Source of the DNA: Conidiobolus incongruus B7586
Lineage: Eukaryota > Entomophthoromycota > Entomophthoromycetes > Entomophthorales > Conidiobolaceae
Direction of reading: 5' to 3'
DNA: 28,417 bases
Assembly: GCA_000697335.1 (NCBI GenBank)
Contig: JNEM01016043.1
Coordinates: forward strand, 1-28,417
In this document: in pieces, positions 10,894 to 20,850 of the stretch
How positions within the stretch are numbered: position 1 is the first letter of the stretch
How the letters are laid out: every line of letters begins with the position of its first letter
Program-made: the position numbers and the translations under genes
Notes under the pieces: model-generated
Databases searched by the model: none
The model's input: only the letters and a program-made list of their open reading frames with translations
Told to the model about the DNA's origin: nothing

Positions 10894-10919
10894 GTAACAC
10901 ACCGGGTTAGAGGTGTTAC
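10894..10919. repeat. Hairpin GTAACAC/GTGTTAC
   Basis: A perfect 7-bp inverted repeat (10894-10900 with 10913-10919) encloses a 12-nt loop rich in G and C (accgggttagag). It lies inside the GC-richer island. Confidence 0.5.
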
Positions 10920-11074
10920 AGAAAAGGGACAATTTGTAATAGAATTGTAATTTTGATAAGTAAATAAAAAACTAAGCTTTTAGGATAGAAGCCACTGGTG
11001 TATTTTAAGGTATTTAGGAGTTTATGGGGGTATGACTGTATAATGGTGTATACTTGTGATGGTTCTCAGGACTG

Positions 11075-11107
11075 ATCCTTGTTCTTAGTTATCTTAAGGA
11101 ACAGGAT
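11075..11107. repeat. Imperfect 12-bp hairpin
   Basis: ATCCT (11075-11079) pairs with AGGAT (11103-11107), GTTC (11081-11084) with GAAC (11099-11102), and TTA (11085-11087) with TAA (11095-11097). There are two single-base bulges and a 7-nt loop. It is the strongest stem seen in this part of the window. Its function is unknown. Confidence 0.5.
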
Positions 11108-12274
11108 GCTATAATACTATTTACTATTTCCTAATATATCTAATATATCTAAAGTTTAGATAAACTCTACTGATATATCAATTTGATTATATCATCACCA
11201 ACTTAAGTCTTCTTCTATACTATATTTAATTCACTACTGTATTACTTTTAAATAATTTTAATATTTTATATTTGATAAATATTATAACATATTCATCAGA
11301 AGGATTAATATTGGAAGAAATTTTAATAAAAAGGAAATTAAGAATTTTTTATAATCATTTCTCACTGAATACTCTTCATTTTCATTAACTACTTATAAAA
11401 TCGCAAAAATTTATTCAATATATAATTTGATATACATTTTATATCAGAAATCGATATTATTCAAATCTACTAGTATATTTTCATAATTTGTAAATATTTA
11501 AATTTTTGAATTATATATTTATTTTATTTGATTATTATATTGTGAATAACATGACTTTAATGTATAATATATTAATTATGAATTTAATACCCAAATTTAT
11601 AATTAATAAATTTTTGTTTAATAACAACTTATTTATGAATATTAAAATTAAAAATGAGTAATAAATTGAAAATTAAAATCCATGAATGGATAGTATTTTT
11701 CAAAAGACTTAAATTATAGGATGTGATAGTGTTTTAGATTCATCAATTTATTTATAAAGACACTTTTATCAAACATTATATTTATATTAATAACTTATCA
11801 CTAACGTCAAATTGCTAAATAAAAATTTTAATGTTTAGTCATAGTAATTATTCATATTCATCATGTCTTGAACAAAGTAATTGCTTATTTTAGCGTTGTT
11901 AAAGAATATTAAAACATTTATAAATTTAAAAATATAAAACATATCTATAAATTAAGCTATGTTTAGTATACAGATCAAAATTAGAAAAATATATAGTATT
12001 TAAGGTTAATAGAGTTAAAGTTCCAAATGAATATAAATTCATTTTACAAAACCAATATAATAACATTTGATTATAAAATAATTCTGAAGGAATTTCCAAG
12101 GAATAATCCTTATTGATAAATTTCGTGGAATAATTAAACTTTGTTATTGGAATTATTATTTATAAATAGAGCAGTGGTCTTTTATATAGAGTCAATTTTT
12201 TAATACAAATGACTATTCAAAGTTGTATGCTATTATTATAGATTAACGTTTATTATTTCAGACATATTTCTTTC

Positions 12275-12294
12275 ATAATAATAATAATAATAAT
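12275..12294. repeat. (ATA)n microsatellite
   Basis: About six tandem ATA units. Simple repeat. Confidence 0.85.
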
Positions 12295-12522
12295 TCTTTT
12301 TTACTTTTAATGATAAATTTTGGGCAATTTTCAAAATGCAAATTATAATATTTTTTTCAAGAAATAGAATCAGTGAAGCGAAAATATTTTAAAATTTAAC
12401 TTAAATTAGTTGATATATATTTCAAATACTAACTGCTTGTTCTAATAAAAACAAAGTAAATTGGATTGAATCACATATTTTATGCAATAATCATGTTCAA
12501 TAATAAATACCATTAATACTAA

Positions 12523-12609
12523 TATTGGTTAGGGTGGAAATTTAAGATTATATTGGGAGCTGACAGTCAAAGAGTTTGGAGAATGATGAGATTACCGATG
12601 GTTGAATAG
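12523..12609 (+). other. Short coding-like open frame, unassigned
   Basis: This 28-codon open frame without ATG at its start translates to IILGADSQRVWRMMRLPMVE near its end, followed by TAG. Its richness in G, R, W and M codons is unusual for this desert. It may be a scrap of a former gene or of a transposon. No family is recognised. Confidence 0.2.
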
Positions 12610-13618
12610 CTATCTTGTTTATCATTTTCAAATTTCAACTCTTTAATCCGATTATAATAATAAAAATTGATAATATATGTATTAATTCAGTCTCTGATCT
12701 TTTAAATGTATTTTTTTGATTAAATATTACCAATCTATACCTATTGCACAAAAAACTATTAAGATGAAAGTGAAAATACATAATATAAATTATATAAAAA
12801 GTATATGTTAATGTTAGAAGTTAATTAAATTAGCTGTAATATTTGGAACCAATTCACAATTATAACTTGGCTATTGTAAAATTACATTTATAGAATTATA
12901 TATAGTACATATTATATTTCTTTTTATCTCAGCTTATTCATTTTATCTATTAATATTAACTCATATATTTTAAAGGTTCTAAGTCAAATCGATCAACAAA
13001 TCTATTGGTTGAATAATTTTCACAGCAATGGGATAAATGTATTATATTTGAGTTATCAAAATTCAACCCCAAGTATATACTATTCTTAATTCAAGATATT
13101 GTAATATTTAAAGTGGTTGTAAAATTAAACCTTCAATCTTGAATATATACAATATCATTTTGTATTCATTAGAATTCAGAGATTTTATACAAATCCATAT
13201 AATTTAAGTAATTGTTTATTTCTTGCAAACTCTCATTCATAAATTTGTCTATTTAATATTTGATATATTATTTTAAAATTGAATTTCGATTTTTTCTCTA
13301 TATTTTTTGATATATTTGAATATTTACTATTAATGTTTACAATATTAAATTATACCAATAGTCATCATTATTTTTCACTATTAAATTGATGATCACCGGA
13401 GGCTATTTCAAACTTAATTAAATTTGTGATTACAAGGTTTAAGCAATTTTCAAATTAATAACATATATTACCAGCGTCAGTGGTGATAAATCAACATTTT
13501 CATAGAGCAAAAAATTATAATTGAAATTGATAGGATGATTGCTTTGACTATTGTATCAAAGGACGTATATTTCAATTCTTAACTAATCCGTTACATACTT
13601 GATATTAAACAATCAACT

Positions 13619-13695
13619 CTCCATGAGGATTTTTCTCCTCAAATTGAATATTAATTTCAATTCAATATGGAGTGGTGGATCTTTCATTTACCACT
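13619..13695. ncRNA. Candidate folded element: three-way-junction-like stems plus hairpin
   Basis: Four stems pack together. P1 is CTCCAT (13619-13624) with ATGGAG (13667-13672), P2 is GAGGA (13625-13629) with TCCTC (13636-13640), and P3 is ATTGAAT (13643-13649) with ATTCAAT (13660-13666). P4 is AGTGGT (13671-13676) with ACCACT (13690-13695). P2 and P3 nest inside P1 with only two unpaired junction bases, so P1-P3 form a compact three-way junction. P4 overlaps P1 by two bases and would compete or stack. No known ribozyme or riboswitch core is seen. The A+T-rich P3 could be chance. P1, P2 and P4 are less so. Confidence 0.3.
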
Positions 13696-14043
13696 TATTC
13701 AACCTGCGTGTTAGCATCTATTTGAATATGTTTTAACAGAGTGCAAACTTAGTAGATGATTCTTTATTTATAACATTAATAAAATTTATTGAATATTTCA
13801 AATGAAATGTAGAATTTGATTAATATAAATTTCAAAAAATCGTACTATTTTATATAATTATTGAATTCAAAGTTAAATTTCACCTTGTTTATGAATTTAT
13901 AAAAATAAAATTAAATTTGTTGAAATCTAAACTAAACTTCAATTTTGATAGCTATGATAATTTGTTAATATTCTCCAGGTTCAATTAAATCCAGTAAATT
14001 GTTTAGAAGTCCGGCAAAATGATTTTGGGAATATTTTACTTAG

Positions 14044-14169
14044 TTAGCACATTTTAATCTTTTAAAATCTTTTAATTCGTCTCCTATAATAAAAGGTCCA
14101 AATACAATGCACACTATTTTTGTCACAGGAATTGAGCTGATCTTCAGCAAATTTGAATCTTATTTTTAG
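14044..14169 (+). other. Short coding-like open frame, unassigned
   Basis: A 41-codon open frame translates to SSPIIKGPNTMHTIFVTG and then IELIFSKFESYF before TAG. It is bordered by stops on both sides and lies about 1.1 kb before the hydrolase gene. Protein-like residue use suggests a remnant. No family is recognised. Confidence 0.2.
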
Positions 14170-15244
14170 ACAAAATTTTCGACATGGGAAATTTATTAAA
14201 TTCAAGATTTTATTTTAAATTTTCAATATTGATTTTAATACTAGGAATCAATTTTAAAATACTAGAATTGTGTTTCAAAAAATAACAAATTTTATTATAA
14301 TTAATAAAATGCTAATAAAATATTATTAATAAAAATTATATATTGCAATTAAACAATATCAAAATATTATTAACAATTTGTCAATTTTATTAGATATCTA
14401 TATTCAAATATTTTTCCATGTTTCAGTACTTTATAAATAATATTTTTATAATAATTAACTGGTTAATGGATTATTGAAAATAGAAGATTCAATATTGATA
14501 ATTGAAATATATAATGAAAATGGATTGAATAGAATGAATGTGGTGGAAATATAATATTACTATATTTGGTTTATGATATGAATAGTTTTATCGAACTCTC
14601 CTTTGTAAAATATTATGAGTTATAACGATAAAATTAACATTATTTAGGTGTTTTTCTTAAAATACATTTTGAAACAAATGCCATTTCTTATTAACGAATA
14701 TTTAGATTGATTTGATATTACATTGTATGCTGATATTAATTTATTTGATGTTTTAATAGATTTACTGAATGGTAGTTCAAACAATCCACTCTATAGAGTG
14801 ATAATAGTTGGGTGATATGATTTAATATTGGATGAATAGTTAGCTTTGTTGAATTTGTATATGGTAAGGTAGTATGATACAAATTATTTGTATTGCAATA
14901 AATGATAAGTTGTATTCTAAATTTTTATGGTGATATATTTAATCTGGAAAAGGAATTTGGGGTACAAATTTAGTGGATATTAGATGTTAAAATTAATTGA
15001 GTTGATTGAAATGTGTATGCTGCTGAATTGGGAGAATCAAAACAAGTTATTTGAAACTATGGTTCTTAAATAAGCACTTAAATAGTAATTAAGATTGTTG
15101 CCATTTGTTACTTAAATACAAGAATAGTATTTAATTGGGGTAAGGAATGTGAGACTTTCTCTATTTAACTTAATATAATTTTTATTTGAATCAACATTCT
15201 TTTTGGTCTGTTACAATCTATTACTCACTATTTCAATTGTATTA

Positions 15245-16762
15245 ATGAAGAACGATAATCATGATGCAAATATGATCAACGAACCTAATCAAATAGTATT
15301 GAGGTCGGTAAATAAAAAGATTGAACAGGCTAAAAAGTTCAAGAGGCGAGTGTTGGCTTGGATAGCAGTTCATTTCGTTGCTAGTATTCATCATTTCTTA
15401 ATTGCTGTAGGCTTTTATTTACTCTGGAACTATCGTTCCTACTACTTTCTCCTGAGTTTAAACTGGTCCGCAAATCAACACTTTTTATTCTGGTTTACAT
15501 TATGGTGCGCAATTGAAATTGGATTCTACATCAGATGTCTCTATCTTCACCAGAAGTTTGCCACTCGCCCCAGACCACCTACCTTCCCTGCTGAGCAGAG
15601 AAGAGCTCTTTTTGAAGTATTCTTGCAAGAGTTCAATTTAAAGACTGTTGCACCTAGATGGTTTATCCCCAAAGGAGGTTTTTTCTCCAATAAGAAGACT
15701 GAACAAGTTACTCAAATCAGTTTAACCAACCTGACACAATATCTTTCATTTTTATTTTTCAGCTCCGATTATACTGACTTAACTGAACAAGATAAAATTG
15801 AAATTGATTCCTATGCCAAAGAAATGTGCGAATACAACAAGGTGACTCTGGTAGAAGAAAGTGGACCTATAAAGTGTATGAGACTGCACTTGGATCCTTT
15901 AACTGTTCGTCATCGTCCTTTTCTGCTTTATTTAATTATTTCCATATTCCAACAGATTGGTAATTGGCGACTAAGGAAATATGGCTTTAAAAGATTCCAG
16001 TCCAATAATGGAACATACACAAAATATTGGGTCTATTTACCCCCTTCAGCCAATGAAGACAATTTAACTAACAAGAAATCAGACCAAGAACCAATATTTT
16101 TTGTACATGGTATTGGTTTAGGACTTGTTATGTATATGAAGTTTATTAAAGAATTGACTTCTCGAGACAGGAATAGGCCAATGATTTTATTAGAAATTCC
16201 ACATGTTAGCAACAAATTCACCCGAATCATCCCCAATATGGATCAAACAATTGAAGTAGTTGATGAGATTTATGAAACGCACAACTTGACCAAGTGCAGC
16301 TGGGTTGCTCATTCTTATGGTACCATTATCACATCTTGGGTGATCAAAGTACGCCCTCATTATATTGGTAAATTAAGCCTCATTGATCCTGTATGCTTCG
16401 CCTTGTGGGAGCCTGATTTAATTGCCAACTTTCTCTATCACTCTCCCAAAACCCCTTTGGATGTTGTGACTCGATATCTCTTTTCTAAAGAGCTATTCAT
16501 TGCTACCACCCTATTCCGTAACTTTTGGTGGTTTCAAAATCTCTTACTTCCAGAAGAGCTACCCTCCAACACCGCAATTCTCTTATCAGAAAATGACTCC
16601 ATCATTAATTCTAGAACGATATACCAATATCTTCTAAAATGCCAATCACAGTTAGATTTGAAGAATTTAACCCTACATTTTATAGAAGGGATCTCCCATG
16701 GTGAATTTCTAACTTCATCAGATGATAAGGCTTCTCTCGTCATCCAAAAACTCAATCTATAA
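15245..16762 (+). CDS. Membrane-anchored alpha/beta-hydrolase
   Basis: A 505-aa serine hydrolase of the alpha/beta-hydrolase fold, most like the fungal family of roughly 500 aa with N-terminal membrane helices. The start is the first ATG (MKNDNHDANM). The frame is open upstream to 15179 but has no ATG. Two hydrophobic stretches lie at about 38-60 and 78-98, so the enzyme probably sits on an internal membrane. The fold runs from about 284 to the end: IFFVHGIGLG (oxyanion region, HG at 288-289), nucleophile elbow VAHSYGT with Ser357, acid candidate Asp451 in LSENDS, and His485 in GISHG. The elbow has Ala where GxSxG has its first Gly. The likely reaction is ester or lipid hydrolysis, but the substrate cannot be read. 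The gene appears intronless. The neighbours are far away and give no clue. Confidence 0.88.
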   Translation: MKNDNHDANMINEPNQIVLRSVNKKIEQAKKFKRRVLAWIAVHFVASIHHFLIAVGFYLLWNYRSYYFLLSLNWSANQHFLFWFTLWCAIEIGFYIRCLYLHQKFATRPRPPTFPAEQRRALFEVFLQEFNLKTVAPRWFIPKGGFFSNKKTEQVTQISLTNLTQYLSFLFFSSDYTDLTEQDKIEIDSYAKEMCEYNKVTLVEESGPIKCMRLHLDPLTVRHRPFLLYLIISIFQQIGNWRLRKYGFKRFQSNNGTYTKYWVYLPPSANEDNLTNKKSDQEPIFFVHGIGLGLVMYMKFIKELTSRDRNRPMILLEIPHVSNKFTRIIPNMDQTIEVVDEIYETHNLTKCSWVAHSYGTIITSWVIKVRPHYIGKLSLIDPVCFALWEPDLIANFLYHSPKTPLDVVTRYLFSKELFIATTLFRNFWWFQNLLLPEELPSNTAILLSENDSIINSRTIYQYLLKCQSQLDLKNLTLHFIEGISHGEFLTSSDDKASLVIQKLNL

Positions 16763-16853
16763 TAGACCTATTTGCCATAGTCCCCATATATCGATTTCCT
16801 CCTCTCCCATTCCCACCCAAAAAATAATACAGTAAACCGACCAATCAATTAAA

Positions 16854-16859
16854 AATAAA
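16854..16859 (+). terminator. AATAAA polyadenylation signal candidate
   Basis: An AATAAA lies about 90 nt past the hydrolase stop, after a C-rich stretch (cctcctctcccattcccacc near 16800). Such hexamers are common by chance in A+T-rich DNA, so this rests on position. Confidence 0.4.
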
Positions 16860-19490
16860 ATCAAACTTAAAATAGATCTTTATAGTTTAGCAATGACTTA
16901 AGTTAATTGATTATCAGGGATTTAGTACAAGTTATCATACTCAATTTTCTTCCCCTTTCCAACATATTTTAAAAGCTTCATTCACCAATTATTAAATCAA
17001 CCTTCTTAACATTCTTGAAACAATAATGTCAATATTGATTCAATAATAAAATTTTCTAATTTCGTATGCCTGTATTTTGAAGATTAATAGTGATTAACCA
17101 ATTAAATTCATTTAAATCGTATCATTATACACCTTGGAAAATGATAATCTAATTGCGAATTTTGTTGGAAAATTTAAAACATCATATGAAAACAAACCAA
17201 AAATCTATAGAAAAAAGTTCATTGTTCACCATATAAAATTTTTATATGATTTTATATTAGTCAAATTCGAAATATTTTGATTAATATTATACTTATATTT
17301 GAAAATAACAATTATGATATTGAGCAATAAAATTCTAATTGATATATTATATATTGAATTTAACTATCATGGTTATTCCAAAATTAACTGAAGTTAATAA
17401 CTTCAATTATGATTTAATATATTATGCATTCGAATCTTTATTCCAATATTATCCAGTTAATCAATATAATAAATTGATCATTAAACATAATTTATAAGCA
17501 TTGTCTCTTTCAAATTATTCATTTTTTTGTCATATATCATATTAATCTTTTTTAAAAATATATATATATAAGGAATGAAAGTTAATATTTTCACAAAATA
17601 TTTCAAATCTCTTATAATAATTTAAATAATCAATACTTCATTTATTGCTTATTATAATTTGTTTCATATATCTAAAAAATATGATTATAATATCAAAATA
17701 AAAGAAATCCTTTAAATTCAAAACTTTTATTAAAGCTATATAAAGAATAATTTTCTACTGTGAGAATTATATTTAATAAGAAATTTCAAATATTTTTACT
17801 ATTTTGACATACTATTAATAATAAAATTTTGATTCAATATATACTAGAGAGAGTGAATTCACAAAAATAGATCAATATTCTCTATATCTACTTAAGAGGT
17901 AATTAAACCAGTTAAGGCTGTTAAAAGGGGAGTGTTGTTTCATATATATGATAATCATAAATTATATATAAAATAAAATTTTGAAATTACTAGTATCCTA
18001 CATAACTTATAAGCTCATTTTAGTATATTTTTTAGATAAAATAATGCAATTCTATTTTAGTTTCTTGATTAATAACAGCTTTAAATTTCAAAGTAAAAGA
18101 TATTAAACAACAATTCAATGCTTAAATATATCTTGTATAATGTAATTTGTCAGAGTGATGTAAGATAATTTAGGATTGAAGAAAGTAATAAAATGACCAA
18201 ATTTGGCACAAGTGGTCGTACATGTGCAGCAGTCGAAGTGGGTCAAATATTTTTGATTTCAAATGTATCTGTTACAAAGACGAATTAGTGAATTTTGACA
18301 AATGTCAAATATCTAATCTTCTTTAATGTCTACATGATATAACTATATATTAAACCAATTTTACCATTTTAAAAATATAAAAATTTGAAGCAATATATCA
18401 GTTTCGTTGGATTAATTATAACTAAGCATACTCTTTGAAAGAAATAGTTTTAAAAACTTAAACTCTATATCAATATATACCAAATTATTGGATTTATAGT
18501 TGAATAAATCAATATCAGTTGACTTTTAGCTCGATTTTTTAAAAACCTATATTTGTGATATACCCCAAATCGCAGTATATAAAATAACTATACAGCTTTT
18601 CATATATAAGAATATATATATACTAAAACTAATTTAATTAAAAAAATTCTACTGATATTAATAATCTTTTCTTGCCAAGATTCATAAATAATCGTTTTAT
18701 CATATTTCATCCATTCAGCTGACTAGAAACTTGCATATAAGATTTATTGATATTAATAATACTATTTAAATTTTAAAATGATTTGAAACTATATTTATCA
18801 AAACATAATTTGATAGAATAAATTATTAGATTCTAAAGTATTCGGTTTAAGCATGTTAATCGAAATTGATCTTCGATCAAGTCTAAAAATTGCATAAATT
18901 TTACTTAATTTGTGAAGTGGATACGATTATGCTTTGAAGAAAAAATAATTATCAATAATTTATAAACGGTATCATATTAAGATTTTAGCATTCCAAATTT
19001 TTATATCAAATTGATACTATTTTTAGAACAAAGTAGTTTTTTTGGGTTTGTCTATTAGCATCAATATTATAAAATATTAAATAAATAATATTAATTTTAA
19101 ATATCTAAATTCATAGAATTGAACTAAAAATATCACTATTTTTAATCGTCATTTATATATTACTATATAGATCAAGTAATAGCATTAATTAATATATGAT
19201 TTATAAAAATATATAAAATAAAAAATTAATATTTTCTTTTATAATTAATAACACTTTACTATACTTTTGACAAACTTTTAATATTTAAAAAATATTTTTT
19301 AATAAACACTAAAATTTGATATTTTATAATCTAATAACATTTGCTTACAACAATATTTTTCTTGTAAACATATTTTTTAATTATATGAAACAGTTCTAAT
19401 TACATATGTAATAATCAAGTGAATATACTAGATATGACATTTTATAATTCTTTTTATTTCTTTAACTTTATATATATTACTATTATTATG
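16860..19490. other. A+T-rich gene-poor region
   Basis: No gene-length ORF is seen. It holds a near-perfect palindrome at 17389-17405 (TGAAGTTA/TAACTTCA around one base). There are also small inverted repeats at 18294-18309 (TTTGACA/TGTCAAA) and 18866-18880 (TTGATC/GATCAA), and the small ORF at 18193-18288. Nothing else could be supported. Confidence 0.65.
18193..18288 (+). CDS. Possible small ORF, 31 aa
   Basis: An ATG-started frame encodes MTKFGTSGRTCAAVEVGQ and then IFLISNVSVTKTN, ending at TAG. The local sequence is strikingly GC-richer than its surroundings, and the residues (G, T, S, R, C, A, V) are unlike the desert. It could be a small protein gene, one exon of a longer gene, or a remnant. 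I found no obvious flanking splice sites or partner exon. An inverted repeat follows at 18294-18309. No family is recognised. Confidence 0.25.
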   Translation: MTKFGTSGRTCAAVEVGQIFLISNVSVTKTN

Positions 19491-20850
19491 AAAAATATTT
19501 AATATTATTAATTTATAATATAATCACCAATTAAAAATTATTTAAATGAGTTCTTAAATTTATTATATTTAATTCTATATAATTCATTTAACTTTAAATT
19601 TATCATGTAATTTATATTTTTGAAGTTAATTTAATCAAATAAATAATATTAATATAGCTAATAAATATAGTCTCTTTTTTTTCTATAAATTTTTACTATT
19701 TTTCTGATTATTATTATTATTTCTAAGAGTGAGACTATATCAATTAATAATATATCTTTTTGATACTACCTAATATAAAATCTAATATATTTATATTAAT
19801 TAATTTAAAGATAATAAGATAATAGTTATAAAGTAGTTTTTTAATCTTTAAATCTTAACTTAATTAAATATCTTTAAAATTAGTTAAAAAAATTATTAAA
19901 GCTTTCCCTTTAATAAAAAAATTTAAATTAGCTTTAAAAATATATTTAACAAATATAAAACAAGATTAATCTTTTTTAATATAAGAAGTTAATTAATTTT
20001 ATATCTTATAAACTTAAAAAAGTTAAAAAGATTAAAGGTAGATATATTAAGTTTTAATTTTTTTATTATCATAAACTTACAAGTTTATAACTTATTTTAA
20101 ATAAGATTTAAAGATTAATATTTTAGCTGATTAATAATTATATATTATTATTTAATGATTTATATTATTAAAAAGTATATATAATTTTAATTATTTAAGT
20201 TTATTTCATTAAATATTAATTAAGTTGTTAGTAAAAATATAAGTGTTTTTGTTTTTATGACTTATTTTTATAGGTTAGTTTATTTAAATATATTTTATTT
20301 AAAAATAACTCTTTTAGTTTTTTAAGCTTTTTTCAAATTATATGGTATTTATTTTATATTTTTATTATTGAAATTATTTGAGATATTATATATATAATAT
20401 ACCTTTATTAATAACAATAGATTACCTTAACAATAATTTTAATAAGAATATAATTATTTTTTAACAAATATTTATTTTATTAATATATTCAAAATTTTAA
20501 ATAAATAAATTTTTTAATTATATTTTTCATTTATAAAATAAAAATTTAATAATAAATGATAGTTATAAATAAAGCATTTTCTTTATAAGCTACTTACCAA
20601 CCTTAAATTATTCTAGAGTGTTTATACTAAAGTTTTAATAATATCACAATAAAAGGTTTTAAATGATTATTATTAAGTTAAAAAATTTTTTACATTAAAT
20701 AATAAATTTTAAAATAAAAACATTTAGTTAAAATATTATTATAAATATATATTCTTTAAGAATATTAGTTTTAATATTTATTTTATATAGTTTATATTCT
20801 AATATTAAAAATATATTTAAAAAATCAGAAATGACAAAGTATTCTCTTTT
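19490..20850. mobile_element. Possible second Tc1/mariner-like relic
   Basis: A stretch of transposon size ends at about 20822-20850 in a sequence that, read inverted, shares atttctgattttt and following A/T blocks with the mariner left end at 9121. Its plus-strand translation has scraps suggestive of a Tc1-type transposase (SVFVFMTYFY near 20245, FINNNRLP near 20410), but they are too decayed to align by eye. It may be the same class as the mariner or plain A+T-rich sequence with a chance match. Confidence 0.22.

Larger units (their letters stand above)
10600..11110. other. GC-richer island, possible old retroelement or repeat remnant
   Basis: About 500 bases are clearly richer in G and C than their surroundings (for example ggggtaccaatgccaggtc near 10615 and tatgggggtatgactgtata near 11025). 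It carries two hairpins, listed separately, and a TGTTACAG at 10914, a form common at LTR starts. I see no matching LTR end, second LTR or protein domain, so a retroelement (Ty3-like solo LTR) origin is only one option. A decayed gene or another repeat fits as well. Confidence 0.3.
11111..15244. other. A+T-rich gene-poor region
   Basis: No credible gene is seen. The stretch contains an ATA-type microsatellite at 12275-12294, coding-like islets at 12523-12609 and 14044-14169, and a cluster of stems at 13619-13695. The last few hundred bases before 15245 are the likely promoter and 5' leader of the hydrolase gene, with no motif I can assign beyond general TA-rich sequence. Confidence 0.65.

Noticed and set aside
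10718-10900. Minus-strand ORF of 60 aa
   Set aside because: Low-complexity I/L/N/P residues with no motif. Probably a chance frame in the island.
15203-15244. Hydrolase start 14 codons earlier
   Set aside because: That start is TTG, and the first ATG in frame is at 15245.
16033-16755. Two minus-strand ORFs inside the hydrolase gene
   Set aside because: Antisense shadows of the hydrolase coding sequence.
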